Origin: CAYNYM01 sp964644375
Lineage (GTDB): Bacteria > Desulfobacterota > DSM-4660 > Desulfatiglandales > HGW-15
NCBI GenBank assembly: GCA_964644375.1
Contig: CAZXWJ010000155.1
Coordinates: 1-9,770, forward strand
DNA length: 9,770 nt
Reading direction: 5' to 3'
The notes below the pieces were generated by a model. That model had not been told where the DNA came from. It saw nothing but the letters and a program-made list of their open reading frames with translations, and did not search any database. Made by a program: the position numbers and the translations under genes. Below, piece after piece: positions 1 to 6,771 of the stretch (position 1 is its first letter; every line of letters starts with the position of its first letter).

Positions 1-86
1 CGCTCCTTGGTGGCGGGTACTGCATGTTTACCGGTTGCGCCGCCGGTGATAACGCAGCTGCCATGATTTTGAAAGTTGGAAAATAA
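1..86 (+). CDS. C-terminal end of a probable thiolase (partial, 5' end outside window)
   Basis: Only the last 27 complete codons are present, in the frame starting at base 3 and ending with TAA at 84-86. The tail reads GGGYCMFTGCAAGDNAAAMI and then LKVGK. This resembles the end of thiolase-family enzymes (acetyl-CoA acetyltransferase and SCP2-like thiolases), where a Gly-rich loop with a Cys followed by small residues and a hydrophobic strand closes the protein. If it is a thiolase, that Cys would be the second catalytic Cys region of the family. The assignment rests on about 25 residues, so another CoA-handling enzyme is possible. A terminator directly downstream separates it from the next genes. 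A thiolase would suit the CoA-thioester theme of the ligase and dehydrogenase further right, but the two are about 2 kb apart and need not be linked. Confidence 0.45.
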   Translation, partial: LLGGGYCMFTGCAAGDNAAAMILKVGK

Positions 87-127
87 TTCCATCGGGAGTT
101 GGGCCTTCATTGGCCCTCTGCTACATG

Positions 128-160
128 GGCCGTTCCTCTTCCCGAGGAGCGGCCTTTTTT
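128..160 (+). terminator. Rho-independent terminator after the left-edge gene
   Basis: An 11-bp stem (128-138 with 144-154, arms GGCCGTTCCTC and GAGGAGCGGCC, one G-T wobble) encloses a 5-nt loop and is followed at once by TTTTTT at 155-160. It lies 42 nt after the stop codon of the left-edge gene, so it very likely ends that transcript. A smaller GGGCC/GGCCC hairpin sits just before it at 101-116. Confidence 0.88.
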
Positions 161-1231
161 ATCAGATCCAACGTCATAAATTTCATGAATCAACTTGGCT
201 CATTTTTGAATTGGAAACTCACGCATGCTTTGATTTTACTTCCGGATGGGGGCTCGTTGAGATCTCGATCATCCGCGCATCCCGCTGAAATCGTCCCAAA
301 GTTTTTTCTCTTTTTCCGACGATCCATTTATGCATTGAAATTTATATCCTTTGGCTCCGAAAAAATTATTTTTTTGTTGACTTTCAGGAAACTCTTCTAT
401 AATTTTTCATATAGAATATATGTTTAAAGGTGACAAAAGGAACATATTAACACAAAAAGCATTATAACTAATGTTTCACTTGTGTCCTAAAGGGAAACGA
501 TATCCGTTCGATTTATTGATATAATATTCCCCTGCACGCAAGAAATTTGAATTCGGTCCTCAAAATTCGACATGAAAACAGATACTGCCAATAATTTATA
601 TGCGAGTTAATTTAAATTAAAAAATCAACGTGTTATAAAAGCATTTAAATCTGTGTGTGGAACCCTTATCGGCCAAACCTTCTAATGTCACATCTCATCA
701 CCTTTCCTTCTGGGTTCTGATTTCGAGTGCACCTCTATTTCCACACATAATAGTACAAGGGGTATGTAGCAGGATCGCTTTCCTGATGCTATCCCCATCG
801 GATCGGTTCTTCTCTTAATCTTATTATTCTCGCTTTCGATGATATAGTTTGCGCGTCATTTTTTTGGTGCCCGTATTCGTGCTGTTTGCGCTACAATTTT
901 TTTTAGCGTTGTAATCATAGCCACTTTCTCCAAGAACCTTGATGCAAGATTTTATTATTTTGTTTAGCGTAGAGTTTTATCGATAGATTCTATCAATGCC
1001 GTTACCGCTAGGCCGGCTTTCTTTCTGATCTCTGCTCGCATCGTCAAAGCATAGGTGCGACTTTGTCATTGGAAATCAGTGATCAGCTTACGAAATCATG
1101 CTTCTGTGAATTTTATTTTCGCTAAATTCATTTTTTTCTATTGGGATTATTTTAACAGCGCCTTCCTGAAAATTCTATTTTTTTATAAGCTTTTAGAGAA
1201 TTGACACAGCAGTTATTACAAGGATTTTCCC
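161..1231. other. AT-rich gene-free stretch of about 1.07 kb
   Basis: No convincing gene was found on either strand: the only longer open frames, on the plus strand between about 76 and 427, overlap a clear terminator, have no ribosome binding site and show no family resemblance. The DNA is visibly richer in A+T than the flanking genes. It holds short palindromes: a 26-nt imperfect inverted repeat with GTTTC/GAAAC arms at 473-498, TTAATTTAAATTAA at 607-620 (perfect), and GATAGATTCTATC at 982-994. A partly open minus-strand frame at about 821-1063 may be a decayed gene. The right end must contain the promoter and leader of the XRE-cupin gene. What the rest does cannot be told from sequence alone; a degraded mobile element or a long regulatory region are both possible. 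Confidence 0.6.
982..994. repeat. Short palindrome GATAGATTCTATC
   Basis: This is a perfect 6-bp inverted repeat around a single T, extended by AT/AT beyond one mismatch on each side (979-997). Symmetry of this size is typical of dimeric regulator sites, but nothing links it to a particular protein, and such palindromes occur by chance in AT-rich DNA. Confidence 0.3.
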
Positions 1232-1798
1232 ATGATAGAAAAAACTATTGCAAAAAATATTCAGGGCCTTCGTAAACAAAAAAAAATGACCCTTCAGAAT
1301 TTAGCTGAACGAACCGGCCTGTCAAAAGGATATTTGTCAAAGATCGAAAGAACGATAAAATCCCCTCCATTTTCTACCCTGAATCAGATTGCCATGGCCT
1401 TAGAGGCAGACGTGACTTTCTTCTTTACTGATACTGCGGATAAAGCCAAAGATCTAAGATTAGCTTTCACAAAAAACAACCAAGGTAAAATCGTCGAAAC
1501 CCTTGGATCTGCAAACGGATATAAGTTTAAGGCCCTCGCTCACGAAAAATTGGGCAAGAACATGATACCCTATATCATCGAACCGGCCTTCGATGAAAAG
1601 CAAATATTCCAACATGAGGGTGAAGAATTCATATATGTCCTGGAAGGAAAACACGAATTCATATATGACGATCAAAAATATCTCATGGAAGAAGGAGATA
1701 GCGTTTATTTTGACGCCAGCGTCCCCCACACAGGGAAAAGCCTTGGAGGAAAAACGGCCAAACTCTTGGCGGTGATTTTTAATTATAAAAGGCTGTGA
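1232..1798 (+). CDS. XRE-family transcriptional regulator with C-terminal cupin sensor domain
   Basis: This 188-residue protein has two domains. Residues about 8-64 form a Cro/C1-type helix-turn-helix, with a recognition region around LAERTGLSKGYLSKIER. Residues about 113-184 form a cupin_2 beta-barrel. The cupin keeps HEGEEFIYVLEG (His128, Glu132, Gly139) and GDSVYF...VPH (Gly155, His166). These match the usual metal-site positions, although the first His of the HxH motif is Phe126. Proteins of this build (PuuR-like family) are usually dimeric repressors that bind a small metabolite or metal in the cupin. The ATG at 1232 has AAGGA at 1220-1224 with 7-nt spacing. The gene stands alone, 248 bp before the ligase and on the same strand, so it probably senses the imported acid or a product of it and controls itself and the downstream unit. 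The target and ligand are inferences. No terminator is evident after it, so read-through into the ligase is possible. Confidence 0.9.
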   Translation: MIEKTIAKNIQGLRKQKKMTLQNLAERTGLSKGYLSKIERTIKSPPFSTLNQIAMALEADVTFFFTDTADKAKDLRLAFTKNNQGKIVETLGSANGYKFKALAHEKLGKNMIPYIIEPAFDEKQIFQHEGEEFIYVLEGKHEFIYDDQKYLMEEGDSVYFDASVPHTGKSLGGKTAKLLAVIFNYKRL

Positions 1799-1956
1799 TG
1801 TGTGATTTTTGAGAATGCAAGCAAAAATCCATTCCCCGCAGAAAGGCGTCGGAAAAAATCAAAGGCATCCACGTTTTTCATGAACCTGATTGCTTTTTGT
1901 TTTCCTTCCAAAGTGACCTGCTCTTTTATTTTTATTCTGTCTTTTTAGTAAACGCA

Positions 1957-1972
1957 GTTTCTTGAAAGAAAC
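1957..1972. promoter_or_regulatory. Candidate operator palindrome upstream of the CoA ligase
   Basis: GTTTCTTGAAAGAAAC pairs at 14 of 16 positions around a central GA. It contains TTGAAA, which resembles a -35 hexamer, but no convincing -10 follows at 16-18 nt, so I do not call a promoter. It lies 74 bp before the ligase start codon and downstream of the XRE-cupin gene. Its size and position fit an operator for that dimeric regulator. No second perfect copy was found upstream of the regulator or dctP; a looser GTTTC/GAAAC repeat lies at 473-498. Confidence 0.4.
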
Positions 1973-2046
1973 AACTAGTTTAAGGTTTTTTCTTTTTCAG
2001 CTTTAAATTTAACTTTTTGTCATCTATACCATCACAGGAGGATTGA

Positions 2047-3369
2047 ATGGATTCAAAATATGGCAGTTTTTGGAACAAGGAACTAGAGACCTTGTCAGGC
2101 GATGCCTTATTCGATTTACACCAAGAGAAATTTTTAAAACAGATTGAGCACCTCTTTGATCATTCCCCTTTTTACCAAGATAAATTCAGGAATGCAGGTC
2201 TGGACCGGAGCGACATCAAAGGCCTGGAAGATATTGTCAAGTTGCCTTTCACCGAAAAAAAAGAGCTCAGGGAAGCCCAAATGATCAATCCGCCGGTGGG
2301 TAAGCACCGGGCCTGTTCGATAGAAGAATTATCCCGTATATACTCGTCCAGTGGAACGACAGGAATTCCTACATACATCGGTCTAACGCAACATGACATC
2401 TATTCGGTACAAGCTGAAGCCTTAGCCAGGTTTTGTTGGGCAGGTGGAATAAGACCGGACAGTATCGTGGTTAATATTCCGACCGCCCCATTTATTGCCG
2501 ATACATTTCGAGAGGGCATTGAAAGGACGGGTGCCGCCCACATACCTACAGGATTTAATACTGACCGTGTGATTTCTGCATTTCGGTACCAAAAGGCTAA
2601 CGCTATGCACGCTACGGTATCATTCTGGTTATATCTCCTGAACGAAGTAGAAAAAATGGGAATCGACCCTAAGGAACTAGGGCTTCGTACGATAGTAGGT
2701 GGTGCAGAGGCCGGAGCTAAATTGGCACGTCCTCGGGTTGAAGAGAGCTTCGGGGCAACGGCGACCGAAGGTATGGGCATGGGTGAGATGACGTGTATCA
2801 TATTCGGAGAATGTGCGCAAAATCGCGGTCATGGAATGCATTACTTAACCCAAGGTCTTGTCCATGTGGAACTTATTGAACCTGAAACAGGCGCAGCAAT
2901 AGAAATCAAGGAGGGAGCAAGCGGAGAGCTCGTTTACACGGCCCTGCAGTCACAAGCGATGCCCCTCATGCGCTACCGGTCTCGTGATAATATAAAGATC
3001 GTGTCCACAGACAGATGCATTTGCGGCCGAACCGGCTTCCGCATTGAGGTGCTTGGCAGGACCGACGATATGCTGACCGTTCTTGGGGTAAATGTCTACC
3101 CTTTTGCGATCAGTGATGTCGTTTCGACCCTAAAGCCTAGGGTGAGCGGGGAAATAGAAATTCAACTTGAAAAACCCGGACCGGCGATCGAACCGCCTTT
3201 AAAAATAAAGGTCGAGTTGGGAGAACAACCTGGAGATAAGGATGAGCTAAAAAAACTCGTGGAAAAGACGGTCAGGGACAAGCTGATTGTTCGGATCAAA
3301 GTTGAATTGGTGGATGAACTCCCCAAATATCAATACAAGAAAAAACTGGTCAATAAATTATACGAATGA
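2047..3369 (+). CDS. Phenylacetate-CoA ligase family protein (acyl/aryl-CoA synthetase)
   Basis: This 440-residue enzyme belongs to the adenylate-forming superfamily, in the short PaaK-like branch (members about 430-450 residues). It would activate a carboxylate with ATP to an acyl-adenylate and then form the CoA thioester in the cytoplasm. Visible motifs are the P-loop YSSSGTTGIPTYIGLT (99-114), the region GMGMGEM (242-248), GELVYTAL (293-300), the MRYRSRD segment (308-314) ending in the ATP-ribose-binding Asp314, CICGRTG (324-330), and GRTDDMLTVLGVNVYPF (337-353). In the C-terminal subdomain, LPKYQYKKKLV (425-435) places Lys431 where PaaK enzymes have their catalytic lysine. The ATG follows AGGAGG with 5-nt spacing. 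The gene heads a plus-strand set with a TRAP transporter and a dehydrogenase, suggesting it traps the imported acid. The family covers phenylacetate, benzoate-like and other aryl acids, so the substrate is unknown and paaK is not assigned. Confidence 0.9.
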   Translation: MDSKYGSFWNKELETLSGDALFDLHQEKFLKQIEHLFDHSPFYQDKFRNAGLDRSDIKGLEDIVKLPFTEKKELREAQMINPPVGKHRACSIEELSRIYSSSGTTGIPTYIGLTQHDIYSVQAEALARFCWAGGIRPDSIVVNIPTAPFIADTFREGIERTGAAHIPTGFNTDRVISAFRYQKANAMHATVSFWLYLLNEVEKMGIDPKELGLRTIVGGAEAGAKLARPRVEESFGATATEGMGMGEMTCIIFGECAQNRGHGMHYLTQGLVHVELIEPETGAAIEIKEGASGELVYTALQSQAMPLMRYRSRDNIKIVSTDRCICGRTGFRIEVLGRTDDMLTVLGVNVYPFAISDVVSTLKPRVSGEIEIQLEKPGPAIEPPLKIKVELGEQPGDKDELKKLVEKTVRDKLIVRIKVELVDELPKYQYKKKLVNKLYE

Positions 3370-3612
3370 TGGACTAGCGGCAAAAGAATTACAGGAGATG
3401 ATCCTGAAGATGGCTTTGAGCAGTAGAATAGATGCCTAGCATGGTCCTTTCGCACATATCAATGATCTATAAAATACGAAAATCTGAGAGATTGTTTGAA
3501 ATATTTTTTGCAGAGAAGGGGGGTGAAAGATTAATTTTAAAGTTTAGAAAGCCTATGAAAACATATTTCAGGTATTTTTTCGCACCGCTAACGAAATAAA
3601 GGAGATTACGCG
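3370..3612. other. Ligase-dctP intergenic region with an inverted repeat
   Basis: This 243-bp AT-rich spacer has no gene and no intrinsic terminator with a U-tract. TGAAA-N5-TTTCA at 3556-3570 is a 5-bp inverted repeat 42 bp before dctP and might be a regulatory site; it does not match the 1957-1972 palindrome closely. The spacer length leaves room for a separate dctP promoter, but no good -35/-10 pair is visible. Confidence 0.35.
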
Positions 3613-4632
3613 ATGAAAAAATTTTTCGCAATGATGTCTGTGATGGTGTTTGGTGTTTTTCTGGTCGTGTTTATGTCATCCTTAAGCCAGGCAGAAGATA
3701 AGGCAATTGGCTTTCGATATTCCAGCTTTTTTCCACCCGCCAATAAGATAAGCGTCCTCAGTGATCAGTGGTGTAAAGAGGTTGAAAAGAGAACAAATGG
3801 AAGGGTGAAAGTTGACTACTATCCGGGAGGCACACTGACGAAGGCGGCTCAGACTTATGATTCTGTCAAAATTGGTGTAGCTGACATCGGATTGAGTTTT
3901 ACGAGCTACACCCCAGGGCGGTTCCCTCTTACTGAAGTGTTGGACCTCCCTGTTGGTTACAAATCGTCCTATGTCGGCACACAGATGTCCAATGCTTACT
4001 TCCAAAAATTTAATCCCAAGGAATTTAATGATGTGAAATTAATGTACTTTGTCACCGTTCCGCCGCACAGAATCTTTGCAAAAATGGCGATCCGAAACCT
4101 TGAAGAATTAAAAGGTCTCAAAATTCGGGCCACCGGTTCTACTGCTGAAATAGCAAAGGCCCTGGGTGCCTCCCCTGTGGCCATGCCCATGTCGGAAGCC
4201 TATGACGCCCTGGCCAAAGGCGTTGCGGAAGGTGTCATTTGTCCTCTGGAACCCATGAAGGGCTTTCGCCTCGCCGGTGTCGTCAGTCATTGTGTTCTCG
4301 TCGATTCTGCCTGGGCCAATACCTTCTTTGTTGTTATGAACAAACGCAAATGGAACGCCCTGCCGCAGGACATCAAGGAGATTATTGAAGGCATTAATAA
4401 GGAATGGATGGGGAAAACAGGTAAAACCTTTGGTGAACTTGACCAGGAAGGAAAAGATGTTTTTCTTCAAAAAGGCGGAAAAATCATCAATCTCTCCACT
4501 GAAGAGCAAGCCCGCTGGACCGAACGTCTGCGTCCTGTTTTAACCGCTTATGCCGAAAAAATGAAGAACAAGGGCCTGCCGGGTCAGGATGCCCTAAATT
4601 TCTGTATTGACTATCTGAAGACCCATCAATAA
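3613..4632 (+). CDS. dctP: TRAP transporter periplasmic substrate-binding protein (DctP family)
   Basis: This 339-residue protein captures an organic acid in the periplasm and delivers it to the DctQM membrane complex. The first 27 residues are a Sec signal peptide: a basic MKK start, a hydrophobic core FFAMMSVMVFGVFLVVFM, and a likely cleavage after SQA. The mature part shows DctP hallmarks: a YYPGGTL segment (69-75), GVADIGLSFTSYTPGRFPL (88-106), and LKGLKIRATG (167-175), whose Arg172 corresponds to the carboxylate-binding Arg of the family. These are followed by MPMSEAYDALAKGVAEGV (191-208) and the NTFFVVMNKRKWNALP stretch (236-251). The length is normal for the family. AAAGGAG at 3598-3604 lies 8 nt before the ATG. 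It is the first of the three TRAP genes and follows the CoA ligase. The conserved Arg suggests a carboxylate ligand; which one cannot be read. The upstream promoter is not identified. Confidence 0.93.
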   Translation: MKKFFAMMSVMVFGVFLVVFMSSLSQAEDKAIGFRYSSFFPPANKISVLSDQWCKEVEKRTNGRVKVDYYPGGTLTKAAQTYDSVKIGVADIGLSFTSYTPGRFPLTEVLDLPVGYKSSYVGTQMSNAYFQKFNPKEFNDVKLMYFVTVPPHRIFAKMAIRNLEELKGLKIRATGSTAEIAKALGASPVAMPMSEAYDALAKGVAEGVICPLEPMKGFRLAGVVSHCVLVDSAWANTFFVVMNKRKWNALPQDIKEIIEGINKEWMGKTGKTFGELDQEGKDVFLQKGGKIINLSTEEQARWTERLRPVLTAYAEKMKNKGLPGQDALNFCIDYLKTHQ

Positions 4633-4670
4633 TCAACTCGATTCTGAAACAAAGGATCGTGGTACCCCCG

Positions 4671-4749
4671 GCCGGGATCAGGAACCCGACAGGTCCCGGC
4701 AATTTCCCATTCCTTCCAAGGTCTTCCTGGTGGAATTGCATTGGAAGGG
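4671..4749 (+). promoter_or_regulatory. Two tandem hairpins in the dctP-dctQ spacer
   Basis: The first stem pairs GCCGGGATC (4671-4679) with GGTCCCGGC (4692-4700), 9 bp including one G-T, with a 12-nt loop. The second pairs CCTTCCAA (4712-4719) with TTGGAAGG (4741-4748) around a 21-nt loop. Neither is followed by a U-run. Their position after dctP suggests an mRNA 3'-end stabiliser or attenuator that leaves more binding-protein transcript than permease transcript, as is common in binding-protein-dependent operons. This role is inferred. Confidence 0.4.
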
Positions 4750-4870
4750 TGGAGAGATGAGGTGTCGATAGTGACAGGGTGGCTTTCTTTTTTAACCGGC
4801 CCAGCACGAGCCATTTTTGTTTGCCGCGATGCAGCAAGGCACAGAAACCACCAATCGAGGATTTTTACGA

Positions 4871-5359
4871 ATGACGAATGTATATCAAAGAACCGTCAAT
4901 AGACTTGTAAAAGTCATGTATTACGTTGCCGGGGCGAGTATCATTGGGATGATGCTTATCACATGCGCCGACGTGACCCTGAGATATTTCCGAATGCCGA
5001 TTCCTGGTACTTATGAACTGGTTTCCTTCCTCGGCGCCATTGCCATTTCTTTTGCCATCGCCCACACATCGGTTGAAAAGGGGCATGTGGCGGTGAGTTT
5101 CATTGTAGACAAACTTCCGGAAAAGGTCAGGGCTGGCATCAGGGCGGTAACAGGTTTTATCGGACTTGCTCTTTTCGCGGCAATCTCCTGGCAATCCGTC
5201 CTCTATGCAAATGAGCTGTGGGCGAGCGGGGAACTCTCACCGACCATGAAGTTACCTTTTTATCCCATTGTCTATGGAATTTCTTTTGCGACAGGTATGG
5301 TTTGCCTGGTTCTACTGGCGGATCTTACAAATAATCTGAGAAAGGTGGCCAACAAATGA
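4871..5359 (+). CDS. dctQ: TRAP transporter small permease subunit (DctQ family)
   Basis: The small integral membrane subunit bridges the binding protein and the DctM permease. From the ATG at 4871 it has 162 residues and four hydrophobic segments at about 16-34, 48-68, 88-112 and 129-152, the typical DctQ topology. Family-like features are DVTLRYF (34-40), the P-G-x-Y-E-L motif around Glu49, and SVEKGHVAVSFIVDKLP (67-83). The frame stays open to an ATG at 4829 (176 residues) and a TTG at 4817 (180 residues), but neither has a ribosome binding site. ATG 4871 has GAGG at 4857-4860, a rather long 10-nt spacing, and gives a normal N-terminus, so I prefer it with moderate confidence. Its stop codon overlaps the dctM start by 4 nt, indicating translational coupling. 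Confidence 0.87.
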   Translation: MTNVYQRTVNRLVKVMYYVAGASIIGMMLITCADVTLRYFRMPIPGTYELVSFLGAIAISFAIAHTSVEKGHVAVSFIVDKLPEKVRAGIRAVTGFIGLALFAAISWQSVLYANELWASGELSPTMKLPFYPIVYGISFATGMVCLVLLADLTNNLRKVANK

Positions 5360-6657
5360 GTCCAACAATAGTAGGAATTATTGGTGTTATTGTTCTGATT
5401 ATTCTGCTTTTCTCAGAGATGCCTGTTGGTTTTGTGATGGCCGCGGTAGGTTTCGTGGGTTTTACCTACCTGACCGATCTTCAATCCGGGTTGGGCCTAC
5501 TGGCCAGGGATGTATTTAATACTTTTTCATCCTATGGCCTGACCGTTGTCCCGCTTTTTATCTTAATGGGTCAACTTTCCTTTTTTTCAGGTATCAGCAG
5601 CCGTCTATACGACTCGGCCTACGTGATGATGGGCAGTCGGAAAGGGGGCTTGGCCATGGCTACGGTAGCGGCTTGCGCCGGTTTTTCGGCTATATCCGGT
5701 TCCACTAATGCCACGGCCGCAACGATGGCTACTGTGACCCTGCCAGAGATGAAGCGCCACAAATACGACATGGGCCTGGCGACAGGGACCGTTGCCGCCG
5801 CGGGCAGCCTTGGGATCCTCATTCCTCCCAGCGTCATCTTTATCGTGTATGGCATCATGACCGAGCAGTCCATCGGCGAACTTTTTGCCGCGGGCATTCT
5901 GCCCGGGATTCTTCTCGCCCTCCTCTTTCTATTCACAATCTATTTTCAGGTGCGTCGAAACCCCTCCCTTGCCCCTGCCGGACCCAAGACCAGCTTAAAA
6001 GAAAAGATCTTGTCCTTTGGGGGCGTTGTTGAAACGCTGATCATCTTCGGACTGGTCATGGGCGGCATCTTTTTCGGCTTTTTCACCCCAACGGAAGCAG
6101 GCGCGATTGGGGCCTTCCTCACCTTGATCATGGCCATTAGCAGGCGGCAACTCACGTGGAAGGCATTCCTCCATTCTTTAGTCGACACCACTCGCACCAG
6201 CTGCATGGTTATGATAATAGTTACCGGTGCCGTGATCTTCGGCCATTTTATGGCAGTGACCCGACTCCCCTTTGAATTGGCCGACTGGGTCGCGGCTCTG
6301 CCACTTCCAAAACAAGCCATCATGGGTATCATTATTCTAGTTTATCTTCTGGGTGGCTGTTTCATGGATGCCCTGGGCATGATCATGCTAACAATCCCCA
6401 TCTTTTTCCCCGTGGCCCTGGCCCTTGGGTTCGATCCCATCTGGTTCGGGGTCGTCATTGTACTCATCACCGAGATGGGGGTTATCACACCGCCCGTTGG
6501 GATCAATGTCTATGTCGTTTACGGTGTTGCAAAAGACGTCCCACTTGGGACCATCTTCCGGGGCGTTATGCCAATGCTTCTGGCCCTGGTGATCTGCAAC
6601 CTGGCGATTATTTTCTTCCCTCAGATCGCTCTTTTCTTGCCTGGCCTGATGAGATGA
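5356..6657 (+). CDS. dctM: TRAP transporter large permease subunit (DctM family)
   Basis: This 433-residue polytopic membrane protein is the ion-coupled transport channel of the TRAP system, driven by Na+ or H+ rather than ATP. It is hydrophobic throughout, with roughly 12 membrane segments. Family motifs in order are PLFILMGQL (66-74), the SGSTNATAATMATVTLPEMK region (114-133) with the following KYD (136-138), GSLGILIPPSVIFIVYG (150-166), GFFTPTEAGAIGAF (241-254), and EMGVITPPVGINVYVVYG (373-390). The length is typical. The ATG overlaps the dctQ TGA (ATGA at 5356-5359), with AAGGTGG just upstream, so the two subunits are made together. The intact DctPQM set argues for a working importer. The 114-bp gap to the dehydrogenase has no intrinsic terminator, so the transcript may continue. 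Confidence 0.95.
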   Translation: MSPTIVGIIGVIVLIILLFSEMPVGFVMAAVGFVGFTYLTDLQSGLGLLARDVFNTFSSYGLTVVPLFILMGQLSFFSGISSRLYDSAYVMMGSRKGGLAMATVAACAGFSAISGSTNATAATMATVTLPEMKRHKYDMGLATGTVAAAGSLGILIPPSVIFIVYGIMTEQSIGELFAAGILPGILLALLFLFTIYFQVRRNPSLAPAGPKTSLKEKILSFGGVVETLIIFGLVMGGIFFGFFTPTEAGAIGAFLTLIMAISRRQLTWKAFLHSLVDTTRTSCMVMIIVTGAVIFGHFMAVTRLPFELADWVAALPLPKQAIMGIIILVYLLGGCFMDALGMIMLTIPIFFPVALALGFDPIWFGVVIVLITEMGVITPPVGINVYVVYGVAKDVPLGTIFRGVMPMLLALVICNLAIIFFPQIALFLPGLMR

Positions 6658-6771
6658 TGCGGCTTCACCCCTGGTATGCTCCTGAACGAAGCGTCACTTT
6701 CCATGACCCGGGAAAAGGGCATATCAATTAAAACGAGAAAAAGCTTACGGACGCTTTAGGAGGTCAATTTG

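Noticed and set aside
76..427. Two overlapping plus-strand open frames of 70 and 105 codons
   Set aside because: They run straight through a clear intrinsic terminator, lack ribosome binding sites and have no family-like motifs, so they are chance frames in low-complexity DNA.
1201..1229. TTGACA at 1201-1206 as the -35 of the XRE-cupin gene
   Set aside because: A -10 at normal spacing would be ATTTTC at 1224-1229, a poor match, and transcription would start inside the coding sequence.
2721..2740. TGGCACG followed by GGTTG as a sigma54-type promoter
   Set aside because: It lies within the conserved coding sequence of the ligase, and the -12 element is not a proper TTGC.
4817..4870. Upstream starts for dctQ (TTG at 4817, ATG at 4829)
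   Set aside because: Neither has a Shine-Dalgarno sequence, and the added residues are polar and unlike a DctQ N-terminus; ATG 4871 has GAGG upstream.
6689..6756. AAGCGTC/GACGCTT inverted repeat before the SDR gene as a terminator or riboswitch
   Set aside because: The 7-bp arms enclose a 54-nt loop with no U-run, and a competing AAAGC/GCTTT pairing exists; this is within chance expectation.
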